A DNA stretch of 8,721 nucleotides from Flavobacteriaceae bacterium UBA2000. Its GTDB lineage: Bacteria > Bacteroidota > Bacteroidia > Flavobacteriales > Flavobacteriaceae. The stretch covers positions 1 through 8,721 of the forward strand of contig DDCS01000029.1 of NCBI GenBank assembly GCA_002335345.1, in the 5' to 3' direction. Position 1 is the first letter of the stretch. Each line of letters starts with the position of its first letter. Shown piece by piece: positions 1 to 7,154 of this stretch. Position numbers and translations under genes: made by a program. The notes beneath the pieces were generated by a model that ran no database searches, was not told where the DNA came from, and was given only the letters and a program-made list of their open reading frames with translations.

Positions 1-2472
1 GTTGAAACTAAACTCTTGAATGTCCGAATTCACCTTTTTAATTGCTTTGTGCAAGACCTTTAACGCCTCTGTACTTGGGGCCTCTTCAGAAACACAAAAA
101 GACTCAGATTCGCCACTGTGATAAAGTTTCCACAGTTTTTTTAAAAATCCGTGAACCCCTGTGATTCCCGCAGTACTCCATGGTTTTGATTGCTCCAAAG
201 GCCCTAAAAACATCTCATAAAGCCGCAGGGTATCAGCGCCGTATTGATCGCAAATATCGTCTGGGTTAACCACATTGAACTTAGATTTTGACATCTTTTC
301 AACCTCTCGCTTGACCTTGAATGTGCCCTCTACCTCGCCGACGATTGCTGCCCCGGCATATTCTGGTCGCCAGGCGATAAATTTTTCGATATCCAATTCA
401 TTGGTCAAGGACACCATAGAGACGTCACAATGCACGCTTTGCAACTGTTGCGGATCAAAATCCTGAATACGTCCCGCGGAAACCAATTGCTTGCCGTCCG
501 CTGTGCGATAAACAAATGCGCTCTCTCCAAGGATCATCCCTTGATTAATCAATTTTTTAAACGGTTCATCCACAGAGATAAACCCGCGATCAAACAAAAA
601 CTTCACCCAGAATCTACTGTACAACAGGTGTCCGGTAGCGTGTTCGCTCCCCCCGATGTATAAATCGACAGAACCCCAATAATCTAGGGCCTGTTTACTG
701 GCAAAGACTTCTTTATTCTGTGGGTCCATATAGCGGAAAAAATACCAACTACTCCCGGCCCAACCCGGCATCGTATTGAGCTCGAGAGGAAATACCCTGA
801 CGTGGTCAATATGTTGATTCGACACCACGGCTTTTTGTTCCGTATCCCAAGCCCATTGATCTGCGCGACCCAGTGGCGGATCGCCGTCTTCAGTGGGCAA
901 ATAGGCATCGACCTCTGGTAAAACAAGGGGTAAGTATTCGGGATCGATCATCTGTGGGAGGCCATTTTTATAGTAAACGGGAAATGGTTCCCCCCAATAA
1001 CGCTGACGACTAAAAACCGCATCGCGCAGTCGATAATTAATGGTCCCACGACCACGACCACAGGCTTCAAGTGCCTTGATGGCTTCTGCACAGGCTTGGC
1101 TATAACTCAGGCCATTGAGAAAGTCACTTTGATCAATAATACAAGGGTCCTTCAGCGTGTATGCCTGGTTCTCTATGGAAACATCTTTGAATATATTCGG
1201 AATGGGCAGGTCAAAGTGCTTGGCAAAATCATAATCGCGCTGGTCCCCACACGGCACGGCCATCACGGCTCCTGTACCATATCCGGCCAAGACGTAATCC
1301 CCAATCCAAATGGGTACTTCGGCCCCACTTAATGGGTGTATCGCGTAAGCGCCCGTAAACACCCCGCTAATACGCTTAACGTCGGCCATACGCTCGCGCT
1401 CGCTGCGCTGAGCGCTCGCCTGCACATAGGCCTCTACGGCCTGTTTTTGCTGAGCAGTGGTCAAGGCAGTGACCCATTCGTGCTCTGGCGCCAAGGTCAA
1501 AAAACTAACCCCAAATATCGTATCAGGACGCGTGGTAAATACTTCGATCTGCGCTTGGTGTCCTTTGACCTCAAAAATCACTGATGCCCCTTGGGAGCGA
1601 CCAATCCAATGTCTTTGAGATTCTTTTAGCGGCTCCGGCCAATCTATAGCATCAAGTCCGTCTAATAAACGCTGAGCATAGGCGGTAATCCGCATGCTCC
1701 ACTGCTTCATTTTTTTACGTACCACCGGGTGTCCTCCACGTTCTGAGACACCGTTTACGATTTCATCATTGGCCAATACAGTGCCCAAGGCGGGGCACCA
1801 ATTGACCTCAGACTCTGCCAAATAGGTCAAGCGAAATTGACTCAAGATGGCTTCTCTTTGCTCTTGACTAAAAGTCTGCCAATCGGCAGCCTGAAAAACA
1901 GAAAGTTCCGGCGATAAATTCTCGGCGAGCACGCGGCATAAGTCTTGACCTAGAGCAGTGCTGCCGCCTTGCTCAAAAAGTGCAATCAAGTCACTTATCG
2001 GCCTGGCTTTGTCCTGACTTGGGTCATACCAGCTTTGGTAGAGCTGAATAAAAATCCACTGAGTCCATCGGTAATAATCAGGATCAGAGGTGCGTACTTC
2101 CCGCTGCCAGTCAAAACTAAATCCCATTCGATCGAGCTGCTGTCGATAACGGGCAATATTTTCTTGGGTGGTTTTACTCGGGTGCTGCCCGGTTTGAATC
2201 GCGTATTGTTCTGCGGGTAACCCAAAACTATCATAGCCTTGAGGGTGCAAGACATTAAAGCCTTTGTGTCTTTTGTAGCGCGCATAAATATCACTGGCGA
2301 TATAGCCCAGAGGATGTCCGACATGAAGCCCAGCCCCAGAAGGATAGGGGAACATATCCAAGACATAAAACTTTGGTTGGCTTCCAGCGTCATCACTGGC
2401 GGCAAAAGTTTGATTTTGGGCCCAAAAATTTTGCCATTTTTCCTCGATGGAGCGAAAAGTATATTTACTCAT
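1..2472 (-). CDS. leuS: Leucyl-tRNA synthetase, 3' end cut off by window edge
   Basis: This is a class I aminoacyl-tRNA synthetase that charges tRNA-Leu in the cytoplasm. I translated one uninterrupted frame of 824 codons from the ATG at 2472 to the left edge. It opens MSKYTFRSIEEKWQNFW, typical of LeuRS. The HIGH motif is HVGH (residues 50-53), within a PSGAGLHVGHPLGY context. A zinc-domain-like NWCPALGTVLANDE begins near residue 224. The CP1 editing domain shows TTRPDT (313-318) and GTGAVMAVP followed by the conserved editing aspartate D410. SSWYFFRY lies around W576, and KMSKS is at 726-730. The last visible residues (EFSFN) fall in the anticodon-binding domain, so roughly the last 100 residues are missing, judging from the usual length of about 920-930 in this phylum. 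The gene is divergent from ftsX and probably has its own promoter. Identification is secure. Confidence 0.97.
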   Translation of the reverse strand, partial: MSKYTFRSIEEKWQNFWAQNQTFAASDDAGSQPKFYVLDMFPYPSGAGLHVGHPLGYIASDIYARYKRHKGFNVLHPQGYDSFGLPAEQYAIQTGQHPSKTTQENIARYRQQLDRMGFSFDWQREVRTSDPDYYRWTQWIFIQLYQSWYDPSQDKARPISDLIALFEQGGSTALGQDLCRVLAENLSPELSVFQAADWQTFSQEQREAILSQFRLTYLAESEVNWCPALGTVLANDEIVNGVSERGGHPVVRKKMKQWSMRITAYAQRLLDGLDAIDWPEPLKESQRHWIGRSQGASVIFEVKGHQAQIEVFTTRPDTIFGVSFLTLAPEHEWVTALTTAQQKQAVEAYVQASAQRSERERMADVKRISGVFTGAYAIHPLSGAEVPIWIGDYVLAGYGTGAVMAVPCGDQRDYDFAKHFDLPIPNIFKDVSIENQAYTLKDPCIIDQSDFLNGLSYSQACAEAIKALEACGRGRGTINYRLRDAVFSRQRYWGEPFPVYYKNGLPQMIDPEYLPLVLPEVDAYLPTEDGDPPLGRADQWAWDTEQKAVVSNQHIDHVRVFPLELNTMPGWAGSSWYFFRYMDPQNKEVFASKQALDYWGSVDLYIGGSEHATGHLLYSRFWVKFLFDRGFISVDEPFKKLINQGMILGESAFVYRTADGKQLVSAGRIQDFDPQQLQSVHCDVSMVSLTNELDIEKFIAWRPEYAGAAIVGEVEGTFKVKREVEKMSKSKFNVVNPDDICDQYGADTLRLYEMFLGPLEQSKPWSTAGITGVHGFLKKLWKLYHSGESESFCVSEEAPSTEALKVLHKAIKKVNSDIQEFSFN

Positions 2473-2511
2473 AATGCGCTGATATTAAAACCTCGACCGT
2501 TTTATTGGTGG

Positions 2512-2519
2512 CAAATTTA
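2512..2519 (-). promoter_or_regulatory. Candidate leuS promoter, -7 element TAAATTTG
   Basis: On the minus strand the octamer TAAATTTG matches the Bacteroidota -7 consensus TAnnTTTG exactly and ends 39 bases before the leuS ATG. This would give a leader of about 30-35 nucleotides. I see no convincing TTG/TTTG -33 element at the usual distance upstream, so only half the promoter is supported. The position, inside the 136-base gap between the divergent leuS and ftsX, fits the role. Confidence 0.45.
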
Positions 2520-2581
2520 CACCTATTGACCGAAAGAGAAAAGTTTAAACCTAAGGTATTCCCTCATCCCAAAATTCCTTG

Positions 2582-2589
2582 TATTTTTA
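2582..2589 (+). promoter_or_regulatory. Weak candidate ftsX promoter, -7-like TATTTTTA
   Basis: TATTTTTA matches TAnnTTTG at all but the last base and ends 19 bases before the ftsX ATG, which would leave a leader of only about 12 nucleotides. No clear -33 element is visible. It is the best plus-strand candidate in the leuS-ftsX gap, but AT-rich sequence produces such matches easily. Confidence 0.2.
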
Positions 2590-2608
2590 CACTGAATCTA
2601 CCTGAACT

Positions 2609-3487
2609 ATGAGTCGCTCCTTTGAAAAATTTCAAAAAAGACGCCTAATTTCCTCGTATATCTCTGCGGTGGTGAGTATTGGGCTTGTTTTATTCTTACT
2701 TGGGTTTTTGGGGCTCATTTTAATCAATTCTAAAAAGGTTGCAGACCATTTTAAAGAGCAAATTGCGCTCACCATCTTCTTAAAAGACGATGCGCGAAAT
2801 GTTGAGATTGACCAGCTGCAACAGACTATTGGCTTGGCTCCCTACACAAAAAATGCCGTCTATGTTTCCAAGCAGCAAGCGGCAGAAGAGCACAGCGCCC
2901 TTATTGGAGAAAATTTCATGGAATTCCTTGGAGACAATCCTTTGAAAAATAGCATCGATGTATTTTTATTGGCTGAATTTGTCACGGCAGAAGAAATCGA
3001 AAACATCCAAAATGAATTGTTGGAAAACAGTTTTGTCGCGTCGGTAAATTACGACAAACCCTTGATCGTTTTGCTCAATGACAACATCAAAAAAATTAGT
3101 TTTTGGGCTTTAATCACAAGCGGTGTCTTTTTAGTCATTGCTATAGTCCTGATCAACAACTCTATTCGCCTTTCCGTTTACGCGAAACGATTCACCATCA
3201 AGACCATGCAACTGGTTGGGGCGACCAAAGGTTTTATTCGCGCGCCCTTTGTCCGTCAAAGCATTTTGTTTGGGACTTTTGGGGCATTAATTGCCCTCTT
3301 TGGTTTGTTTGGGGTATTATGGGCCCTGAATGATTATTTTCCCGAATTGGACATTTTGGGCGATATAGAGGGGCACATCGGGCTGGCGGCTTTTGTTTTA
3401 GGGGCAGGAATTATCATTAGCGGCTTGAGTACCTTTTTTGCCACCCGAAGATTCTTAAACCTGCGCAGCGACGAATTGTATTATTAG
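2609..3487 (+). CDS. ftsX: Cell division protein FtsX (ABC transporter permease-type)
   Basis: FtsX is the membrane partner of the ATPase FtsE. The complex sits at the division site and controls peptidoglycan hydrolases in the envelope. The 292-residue product is normal for the family. It has a short basic cytoplasmic N-terminus, a first membrane segment at about residues 20-40 and an extracytoplasmic domain at about 41-163. Three further segments lie near 164-184, 217-240 and 257-276, which is the four-helix FtsX topology. The strongest signature is the cytoplasmic loop after helix 2, NNSIRLSVYAKRF then IKTMQLVGAT (183-206), conserved in FtsX and related permeases. The ATG at 2609 gives a typical start (MSRSFEKFQKRR). 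No ftsE lies in the window. A 102-base gap separates the gene from the DUF3098-uppP-truB unit on the same strand. Confidence 0.95.
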   Translation: MSRSFEKFQKRRLISSYISAVVSIGLVLFLLGFLGLILINSKKVADHFKEQIALTIFLKDDARNVEIDQLQQTIGLAPYTKNAVYVSKQQAAEEHSALIGENFMEFLGDNPLKNSIDVFLLAEFVTAEEIENIQNELLENSFVASVNYDKPLIVLLNDNIKKISFWALITSGVFLVIAIVLINNSIRLSVYAKRFTIKTMQLVGATKGFIRAPFVRQSILFGTFGALIALFGLFGVLWALNDYFPELDILGDIEGHIGLAAFVLGAGIIISGLSTFFATRRFLNLRSDELYY

Positions 3488-3501
3488 CTGGAAGTCTCCA
3501 G
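3488..3501 (+). other. Small inverted repeat just after ftsX
   Basis: CTGGA-AGTC-TCCAG can form a five-base-pair stem with a four-base loop immediately after the ftsX stop codon. No run of T follows, so it does not look like a strong intrinsic terminator. It could attenuate transcription or protect the ftsX 3' end, or be chance. Confidence 0.2.
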
Positions 3502-3521
3502 TAAGCGCAACGCGACCGCTG

Positions 3522-3556
3522 TTTGGATTAGAATGAAAAGAAAAAACGTAACTTAG
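3522..3556 (+). promoter_or_regulatory. Weak candidate promoter for the DUF3098-uppP-truB unit
   Basis: TTTG at 3522-3525 and TAACTTAG at 3549-3556 resemble the Bacteroidota -33 (TTTG/TTG) and -7 (TAnnTTTG) elements. The -7 has one mismatch and the 23-base spacing is at the long end. The DUF3098 ATG lies 33 bases further on. If real, it would let the downstream three genes be expressed apart from ftsX. Confidence 0.25.
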
Positions 3557-3589
3557 CCCCACGCTTAACAAGACCATTTTAATTCTGAT

Positions 3590-3850
3590 ATGGGGGAACA
3601 AAAAAGAAAAAAGGAACAGGCCGAATCTTCATTTGTCTTTCACAAATCCAACTACAAAATCATGGTAGCGGGCCTTGCCTTTATTGCCCTAGGATTTATT
3701 CTTATGACCGGGGGCGGCAGTGAGAACCCCGAGGTATTTAATCCAGAAATATACAGCTGGAGGAGAATTCGTTTAGCGCCAGCGCTCATCCTCATTGGGT
3801 TTGGCCTTGAGGTTTACGCTATTCTCAAACCTCATGATAAGTCAGAATAA
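3590..3850 (+). CDS. DUF3098 family small membrane protein
   Basis: This is an 86-residue protein of unknown function that I recognise as the DUF3098 family, found mainly in Bacteroidota. It has a charged, lysine-rich N-terminus (MGEQKRKKEQ). Two membrane helices follow at about residues 24-40 and 62-79. Between them lies a conserved stretch containing LMTGGGSENP (39-47) and, after the EIYS motif, WRRIRLAP (57-64). The C-terminus is short and charged. Two helices and a small polar loop suggest a small inner-membrane subunit rather than an enzyme. The stop codon TAA shares its last A with the ATG of uppP, implying translational coupling. From its place between ftsX and uppP I infer a role linked to the cell envelope or division, but nothing in the sequence proves this. 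The family call is firm; the function is unknown. Confidence 0.85.
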   Translation: MGEQKRKKEQAESSFVFHKSNYKIMVAGLAFIALGFILMTGGGSENPEVFNPEIYSWRRIRLAPALILIGFGLEVYAILKPHDKSE

Positions 3851-4635
3851 TGAATTATTGGGAAGCCATCGTACTGGCCATTATTGAGGGACTTACCGAA
3901 TTTTTACCCGTGTCTTCCACGGGGCATATGATCATTGCCTCATCATTTTTTGGCATTGCGCAAGAAGAATTTACTAAGTTATTTACCATCGCCATACAAC
4001 TGGGGACAATTTTGAGTGTGGTCGTTCTTTACTTTAAACGATTTTTTCAAACCATCGAATTTTATAAAAAATTATTCATCGCCTTTTTGCCTGCGGTTGT
4101 TTTGGGGTTGATGTTCAATGATCTGATTGATCAATTATTAGAAAGTCCGGTTACCGTGGCCATTTCTCTTATCATTGGAGGAGCAATACTCATCAAGGTA
4201 GACGCCTGGTTTGGTCAAGGAACAGATACCGAGGTCAATTATAAGACCGCCTTACTTATTGGTTTTTTTCAGTGCTTGGCGATGATCCCTGGGGTTTCAC
4301 GCAGTGGGGCAAGTATCGTGGGGGGCATGTCGCAAAAACTCTCCCGCACTGCGGCCGCTGAGTTCTCTTTTTTCTTGGCAGTGCCTACCATGCTTGGGGC
4401 CACAGCAAAAAAGTCTTTTGACTATTACCAAGATGGATTTTTACTGACCCAGGAGCATATTAATCTGCTTATTTTAGGCAATGTAATTGGTTTCCTGGTC
4501 GCCCTGGTTGCGATAAAAACTTTTATCAACTATCTCAGTCGAAATGGCTTTAAAATCTTTGGTTATTACCGGGTCATTATCGGGCTTGTATTGTTAGCCC
4601 TCCACTATTTTGTTCAGCCTTTAAGCCTGGTGTAA
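3850..4635 (+). CDS. uppP: Undecaprenyl-diphosphate phosphatase UppP (BacA)
   Basis: UppP is an integral membrane enzyme that removes a phosphate from undecaprenyl pyrophosphate, regenerating the lipid carrier for peptidoglycan and other wall polymers. High activity is associated with bacitracin resistance. The 261-residue length is usual. Both active-site motifs are present. The first is EGLTEFLPVSSTGHMI (residues 13-28), with E13, E17, S23 and H26 equivalent to E. coli E17, E21, S27 and H30. The second is PGVSRSGASI (147-156), with R151 equivalent to E. coli R174. Hydrophobic segments run through most of the chain, as expected for a multi-spanning protein. It overlaps the preceding DUF3098 gene and the following truB by one base each (TAATG), so it sits in the middle of a tight operon. 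Confidence 0.97.
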   Translation: MNYWEAIVLAIIEGLTEFLPVSSTGHMIIASSFFGIAQEEFTKLFTIAIQLGTILSVVVLYFKRFFQTIEFYKKLFIAFLPAVVLGLMFNDLIDQLLESPVTVAISLIIGGAILIKVDAWFGQGTDTEVNYKTALLIGFFQCLAMIPGVSRSGASIVGGMSQKLSRTAAAEFSFFLAVPTMLGATAKKSFDYYQDGFLLTQEHINLLILGNVIGFLVALVAIKTFINYLSRNGFKIFGYYRVIIGLVLLALHYFVQPLSLV

Positions 4636-5327
4636 TGTCTGACAATCCCTTTGTAAAAGGTCAAGTAATCCTCATTGACAAACCCCTGAATTGGACCTCG
4701 TTTCAAGTCGTCAACAAAGTTCGTTGGTTGATCCGTCAACACTACGGATTAAAAAAGTTAAAAGTAGGACATGCCGGAACCCTAGATCCTCTAGCCACCG
4801 GTTTACTCATCCTGTGCACTGGGGCGATGACAAAATCTATTGAGGAATTTCAAGGTCAAGAAAAAAAATATACGGGCCGCTTAAAACTTGGCGCGACCAC
4901 TCCAAGCTATGATCTTGAAACAGAGATTAATGCCACTTTTAACTACGCGCACATTACGGTAGAAATGTTACATGAGGCATTACCCCAATTTACCGGGACA
5001 ATTTTGCAGAAGCCCCCTATTTTTTCAGCAATTAAAAAAGACGGAAAACGACTCTACAACCTCGCCCGGGAGGGTAAAACCACCGAGTTGCCTGAGCGAG
5101 AAATTACGATAAAGGAATTTACAATAAGTGCCGTTCATTTACCTGAGGTGGAATTTATCGTGCGTTGTAGTAAGGGGACTTATATCCGCTCCTTAGCTCA
5201 TGATTTTGGTGCCTCATTAGGCAGTGGAGCCCATTTAACCGCGCTTAGACGAACGGCAATCGGCAGTTATGATGTTGCACAAGCCATGAACATAGAGCAA
5301 TTTGAGGATTTCCTCATGCAGGCTTAA
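4635..5327 (+). CDS. truB: tRNA pseudouridine-55 synthase TruB
   Basis: TruB converts uridine 55 in the T-arm of tRNAs to pseudouridine and also helps tRNA folding. Conserved blocks occur in the normal order. First is IDKPLNWTSF (14-23), then GHAGTLDPLATGLL (45-58), which holds the catalytic aspartate D51 (E. coli D48). Next are KKYTG with Y79, QKPPIFSAIKKDGKRLY (125-141), CSKGTYIRSLAHD (178-190) with R185, and LTALRRTAIG (201-210). At 230 residues the protein ends soon after the catalytic domain and lacks the C-terminal PUA-type domain of the 314-residue E. coli enzyme. The short form is common in Bacteroidota, so I do not treat it as a truncation. The start codon overlaps the uppP stop by one base. 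The gene is convergent with the deiminase gene 24 bases downstream. Confidence 0.97.
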   Translation: MSDNPFVKGQVILIDKPLNWTSFQVVNKVRWLIRQHYGLKKLKVGHAGTLDPLATGLLILCTGAMTKSIEEFQGQEKKYTGRLKLGATTPSYDLETEINATFNYAHITVEMLHEALPQFTGTILQKPPIFSAIKKDGKRLYNLAREGKTTELPEREITIKEFTISAVHLPEVEFIVRCSKGTYIRSLAHDFGASLGSGAHLTALRRTAIGSYDVAQAMNIEQFEDFLMQA

Positions 5328-5344
5328 TTTGTCCTTAAGACAAA
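5328..5344. terminator. Possible bidirectional terminator hairpin between convergent genes
   Basis: TTTGTC-CTTAA-GACAAA is a perfect six-base-pair inverted repeat starting at the first base after the truB stop codon, in the 24-base gap before the convergent deiminase gene ends. The position is what a shared terminator would have. The stem is short and AT-rich, and the flanking T runs are weak on both strands, so it would be a poor intrinsic terminator on its own. Confidence 0.35.
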
Positions 5345-5351
5345 CCGTTTA

Positions 5352-7088
5352 TTAAAGCTTCAATACCTGACGATAGACAGTCCCAAAGGATCCACTAAAC
5401 TGCACCCATAACACGCCTTGCCACTCTGAATTTAAGGCTAACTCATAAGTTCCGTGGCCCTGGGGAATAGTTCCTCGATAAAGCTCCTGTCCCAGAACGT
5501 TATGAATGGTGACCTGAACGGGCTCATGAATTTGATTCAGCCTAAATTTTACTAATCCTGTTGTTGGATTAGGGACGGCAGCCGAAATAAAACGAGTACT
5601 AGTGAAATCATCTAGTGATAAATTCCCCACATTTATGGTCCAAAAACCCTCTGGGGCGACCAAGGGTCGCGAAAGGGTTTTTCCTGAATTTGCTGTAGCA
5701 TCAATGTAATAATCTACAAGGGCCGCTTCGTTTGGCATTTGCAAATCAACACTCCAAATATCATTGCCAAGAGCAGTCATTGGGGCTGACTCAAAAGCTC
5801 CTGCAGCATCACGCCAATACACGGTAGCACCTTGAATCCCTGAAATATGCTCAATTCGGGCATCAATAGTGACGGTTGCGCCCTGAGCCGCTTGATCTAT
5901 AGGCTGATGAACAATCCACAAGGGCTCATCGACTCCAATGGTATGGGTTATACAATGTATGGCCCCCAGTAGTGAGATTAAATTCTCTCCTGAATTATCT
6001 ACATCAATACCCACAATGTTGTAGCCCGGCAATAATTCTTGCCAACGCTCAAGGGCCGGGACATCAACTTCAGGACGATAGGTGGGCACCAAAACCGTTT
6101 TGTTGATGAACACGGCATTAGTAAATGTGCGATAATAACCGCCATTATCAGGATATAATCCAGAACTACTCGGCGGTGCAGGAATCCATTCAATTTGGTA
6201 AGGTGTCCCAAATACCGAGGGAAAGCTGGCCACGACCTCAGCAATATTCGCTTCAATCTGTGGGCCATCGGCAACCCCGGGTGGATACTGGCTCACCAAG
6301 AGGGTTTCCTCATCCAATAGCTTCATGTGCATATCGATATGATTAATGACATCATAGGGCAACGCAGGCATTTTTATATAGCGATCAATCCCCATGTAGG
6401 CATTCATGATTGCATCGATCTGAGCCTCTGTTTTGGCACTTACCCCATAAGGATTACCCGCTGCATTTTCTTCTAAAATAAGCTCTGAGGCAAAGGCGGT
6501 CCCAAGGCCATCACTCATAAAATTTCCTCCTGTATTGACCAGATCATTTGTTCCTGTGTTTGTGATATAAATCGGCAGGTCCAGAAGCGCAGCATGGGCC
6601 GAAGGCATGACATTGTCATTTGGCCGCGGTCTATTGTAAATCCAATCCGTCAGAGCGCGCGTACCGACATCATTGCTGTAGACCGTATTTCCGGCATAAT
6701 CGCGAATCCAAATAGAGTCCCAATTCTCGTCCATAAAAATGACACGACTCAAGTCAATACCGGCCCCGGACAAATAATTTGACACAGAGGATTGATTCTG
6801 TGTGGTAATCACCACATGACATTCATTGACGGCCGCAGCAACAATTTGTCTTAATATATTTTGAAAGCTGGGCTCCCAAGTGAGGACCAAATACTCAACT
6901 TCCTCCCACTCGGCCATGGTTCTTACAGGTTCTGTAGGTGGGTCTGTAACTTTATTTTGTGTGAAAGAAATGCGCCCGAGGCTGCTTTTTTCAGATTGTG
7001 TTAATCCCTTAGGCAGCGGGTTTTGACCCCAGGTAATTGGGGTCATTAACATACTCAGGGCAAATAATATCCGGGTAAGTCGATTCAT
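5352..7088 (-). CDS. Secreted peptidylarginine/agmatine deiminase-like protein with T9SS sorting domain
   Basis: The protein belongs to the guanidino-group-modifying superfamily, agmatine deiminase/PAD_porph branch, whose members hydrolyse the guanidino group of arginine-type substrates and release ammonia. A signal peptide (about residues 1-22, ending near TWGQN) begins the 578-residue chain. The catalytic domain spans about 55-390. Its expected catalytic set is present: D130 in WIRDYAG, H250 and D252 in NHIDMHMK, N324 in TFTNAVF, and the nucleophile C379 in GAIHCITHT. YNRPRPND (151-158) supplies R153 and R155. Residues about 395-487 look like an immunoglobulin-like beta domain. The end (about 504-578: VPNPTTG, VTIHNVLGQELYRG, then RQVLKL) is a type A T9SS sorting domain. 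Cytoplasmic agmatine deiminases are about 350-370 residues and lack both ends, so an extracellular protein/peptide deiminase resembling Porphyromonas PPAD fits better. The substrate is inferred. Confidence 0.88.
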   Translation of the reverse strand: MNRLTRILFALSMLMTPITWGQNPLPKGLTQSEKSSLGRISFTQNKVTDPPTEPVRTMAEWEEVEYLVLTWEPSFQNILRQIVAAAVNECHVVITTQNQSSVSNYLSGAGIDLSRVIFMDENWDSIWIRDYAGNTVYSNDVGTRALTDWIYNRPRPNDNVMPSAHAALLDLPIYITNTGTNDLVNTGGNFMSDGLGTAFASELILEENAAGNPYGVSAKTEAQIDAIMNAYMGIDRYIKMPALPYDVINHIDMHMKLLDEETLLVSQYPPGVADGPQIEANIAEVVASFPSVFGTPYQIEWIPAPPSSSGLYPDNGGYYRTFTNAVFINKTVLVPTYRPEVDVPALERWQELLPGYNIVGIDVDNSGENLISLLGAIHCITHTIGVDEPLWIVHQPIDQAAQGATVTIDARIEHISGIQGATVYWRDAAGAFESAPMTALGNDIWSVDLQMPNEAALVDYYIDATANSGKTLSRPLVAPEGFWTINVGNLSLDDFTSTRFISAAVPNPTTGLVKFRLNQIHEPVQVTIHNVLGQELYRGTIPQGHGTYELALNSEWQGVLWVQFSGSFGTVYRQVLKL

Positions 7089-7134
7089 GTAACTGTATTT
7101 TGCAGCAAGATAATTAAAAATGGGCCTTTATCCG

Positions 7135-7142
7135 CAAAGATA
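7135..7142 (-). promoter_or_regulatory. Candidate promoter of the deiminase gene, -7 element TATCTTTG
   Basis: On the minus strand TATCTTTG is an exact match to TAnnTTTG, 46 bases upstream of the deiminase ATG. A TTTTGG stretch (7163-7158 on the minus strand) supplies a possible -33 TTG about 16 bases upstream, slightly closer than the usual 17-23. That upstream part overlaps the last codons and stop of the transporter gene. The deiminase could thus be transcribed separately from the genes before it. Confidence 0.45.
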
Positions 7143-7154
7143 GAAGGCTCATGT

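Noticed and set aside
1391..1420. GC-rich run with repeated CGCTCG/GCGCT units and a short palindrome inside leuS
   Set aside because: It encodes the region around QRSERERMADV of LeuRS in frame. Consecutive Arg, Ser, Ala and Glu codons explain the repetition, and no copy is seen elsewhere in the window.
1995..2405. 136-codon minus-strand open frame within leuS
   Set aside because: It is out of frame with the intact LeuRS reading, which shows family motifs across the same stretch. It has no recognisable domain and is a shadow frame.
1096..2529. Several plus-strand open frames of 78-96 codons opposite leuS
   Set aside because: They are antisense to a conserved gene, show no family resemblance and have no promoter-like sequence of their own.
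5999..6782. Short open frames on both strands inside the deiminase gene
   Set aside because: They are shadows of the intact 578-residue frame, which carries all catalytic motifs.
5352..7088. Calling this gene a plain agmatine deiminase (aguA) of polyamine synthesis
   Set aside because: A signal peptide, an Ig-like domain and a T9SS sorting domain place it outside the cell, and no other polyamine gene is nearby.
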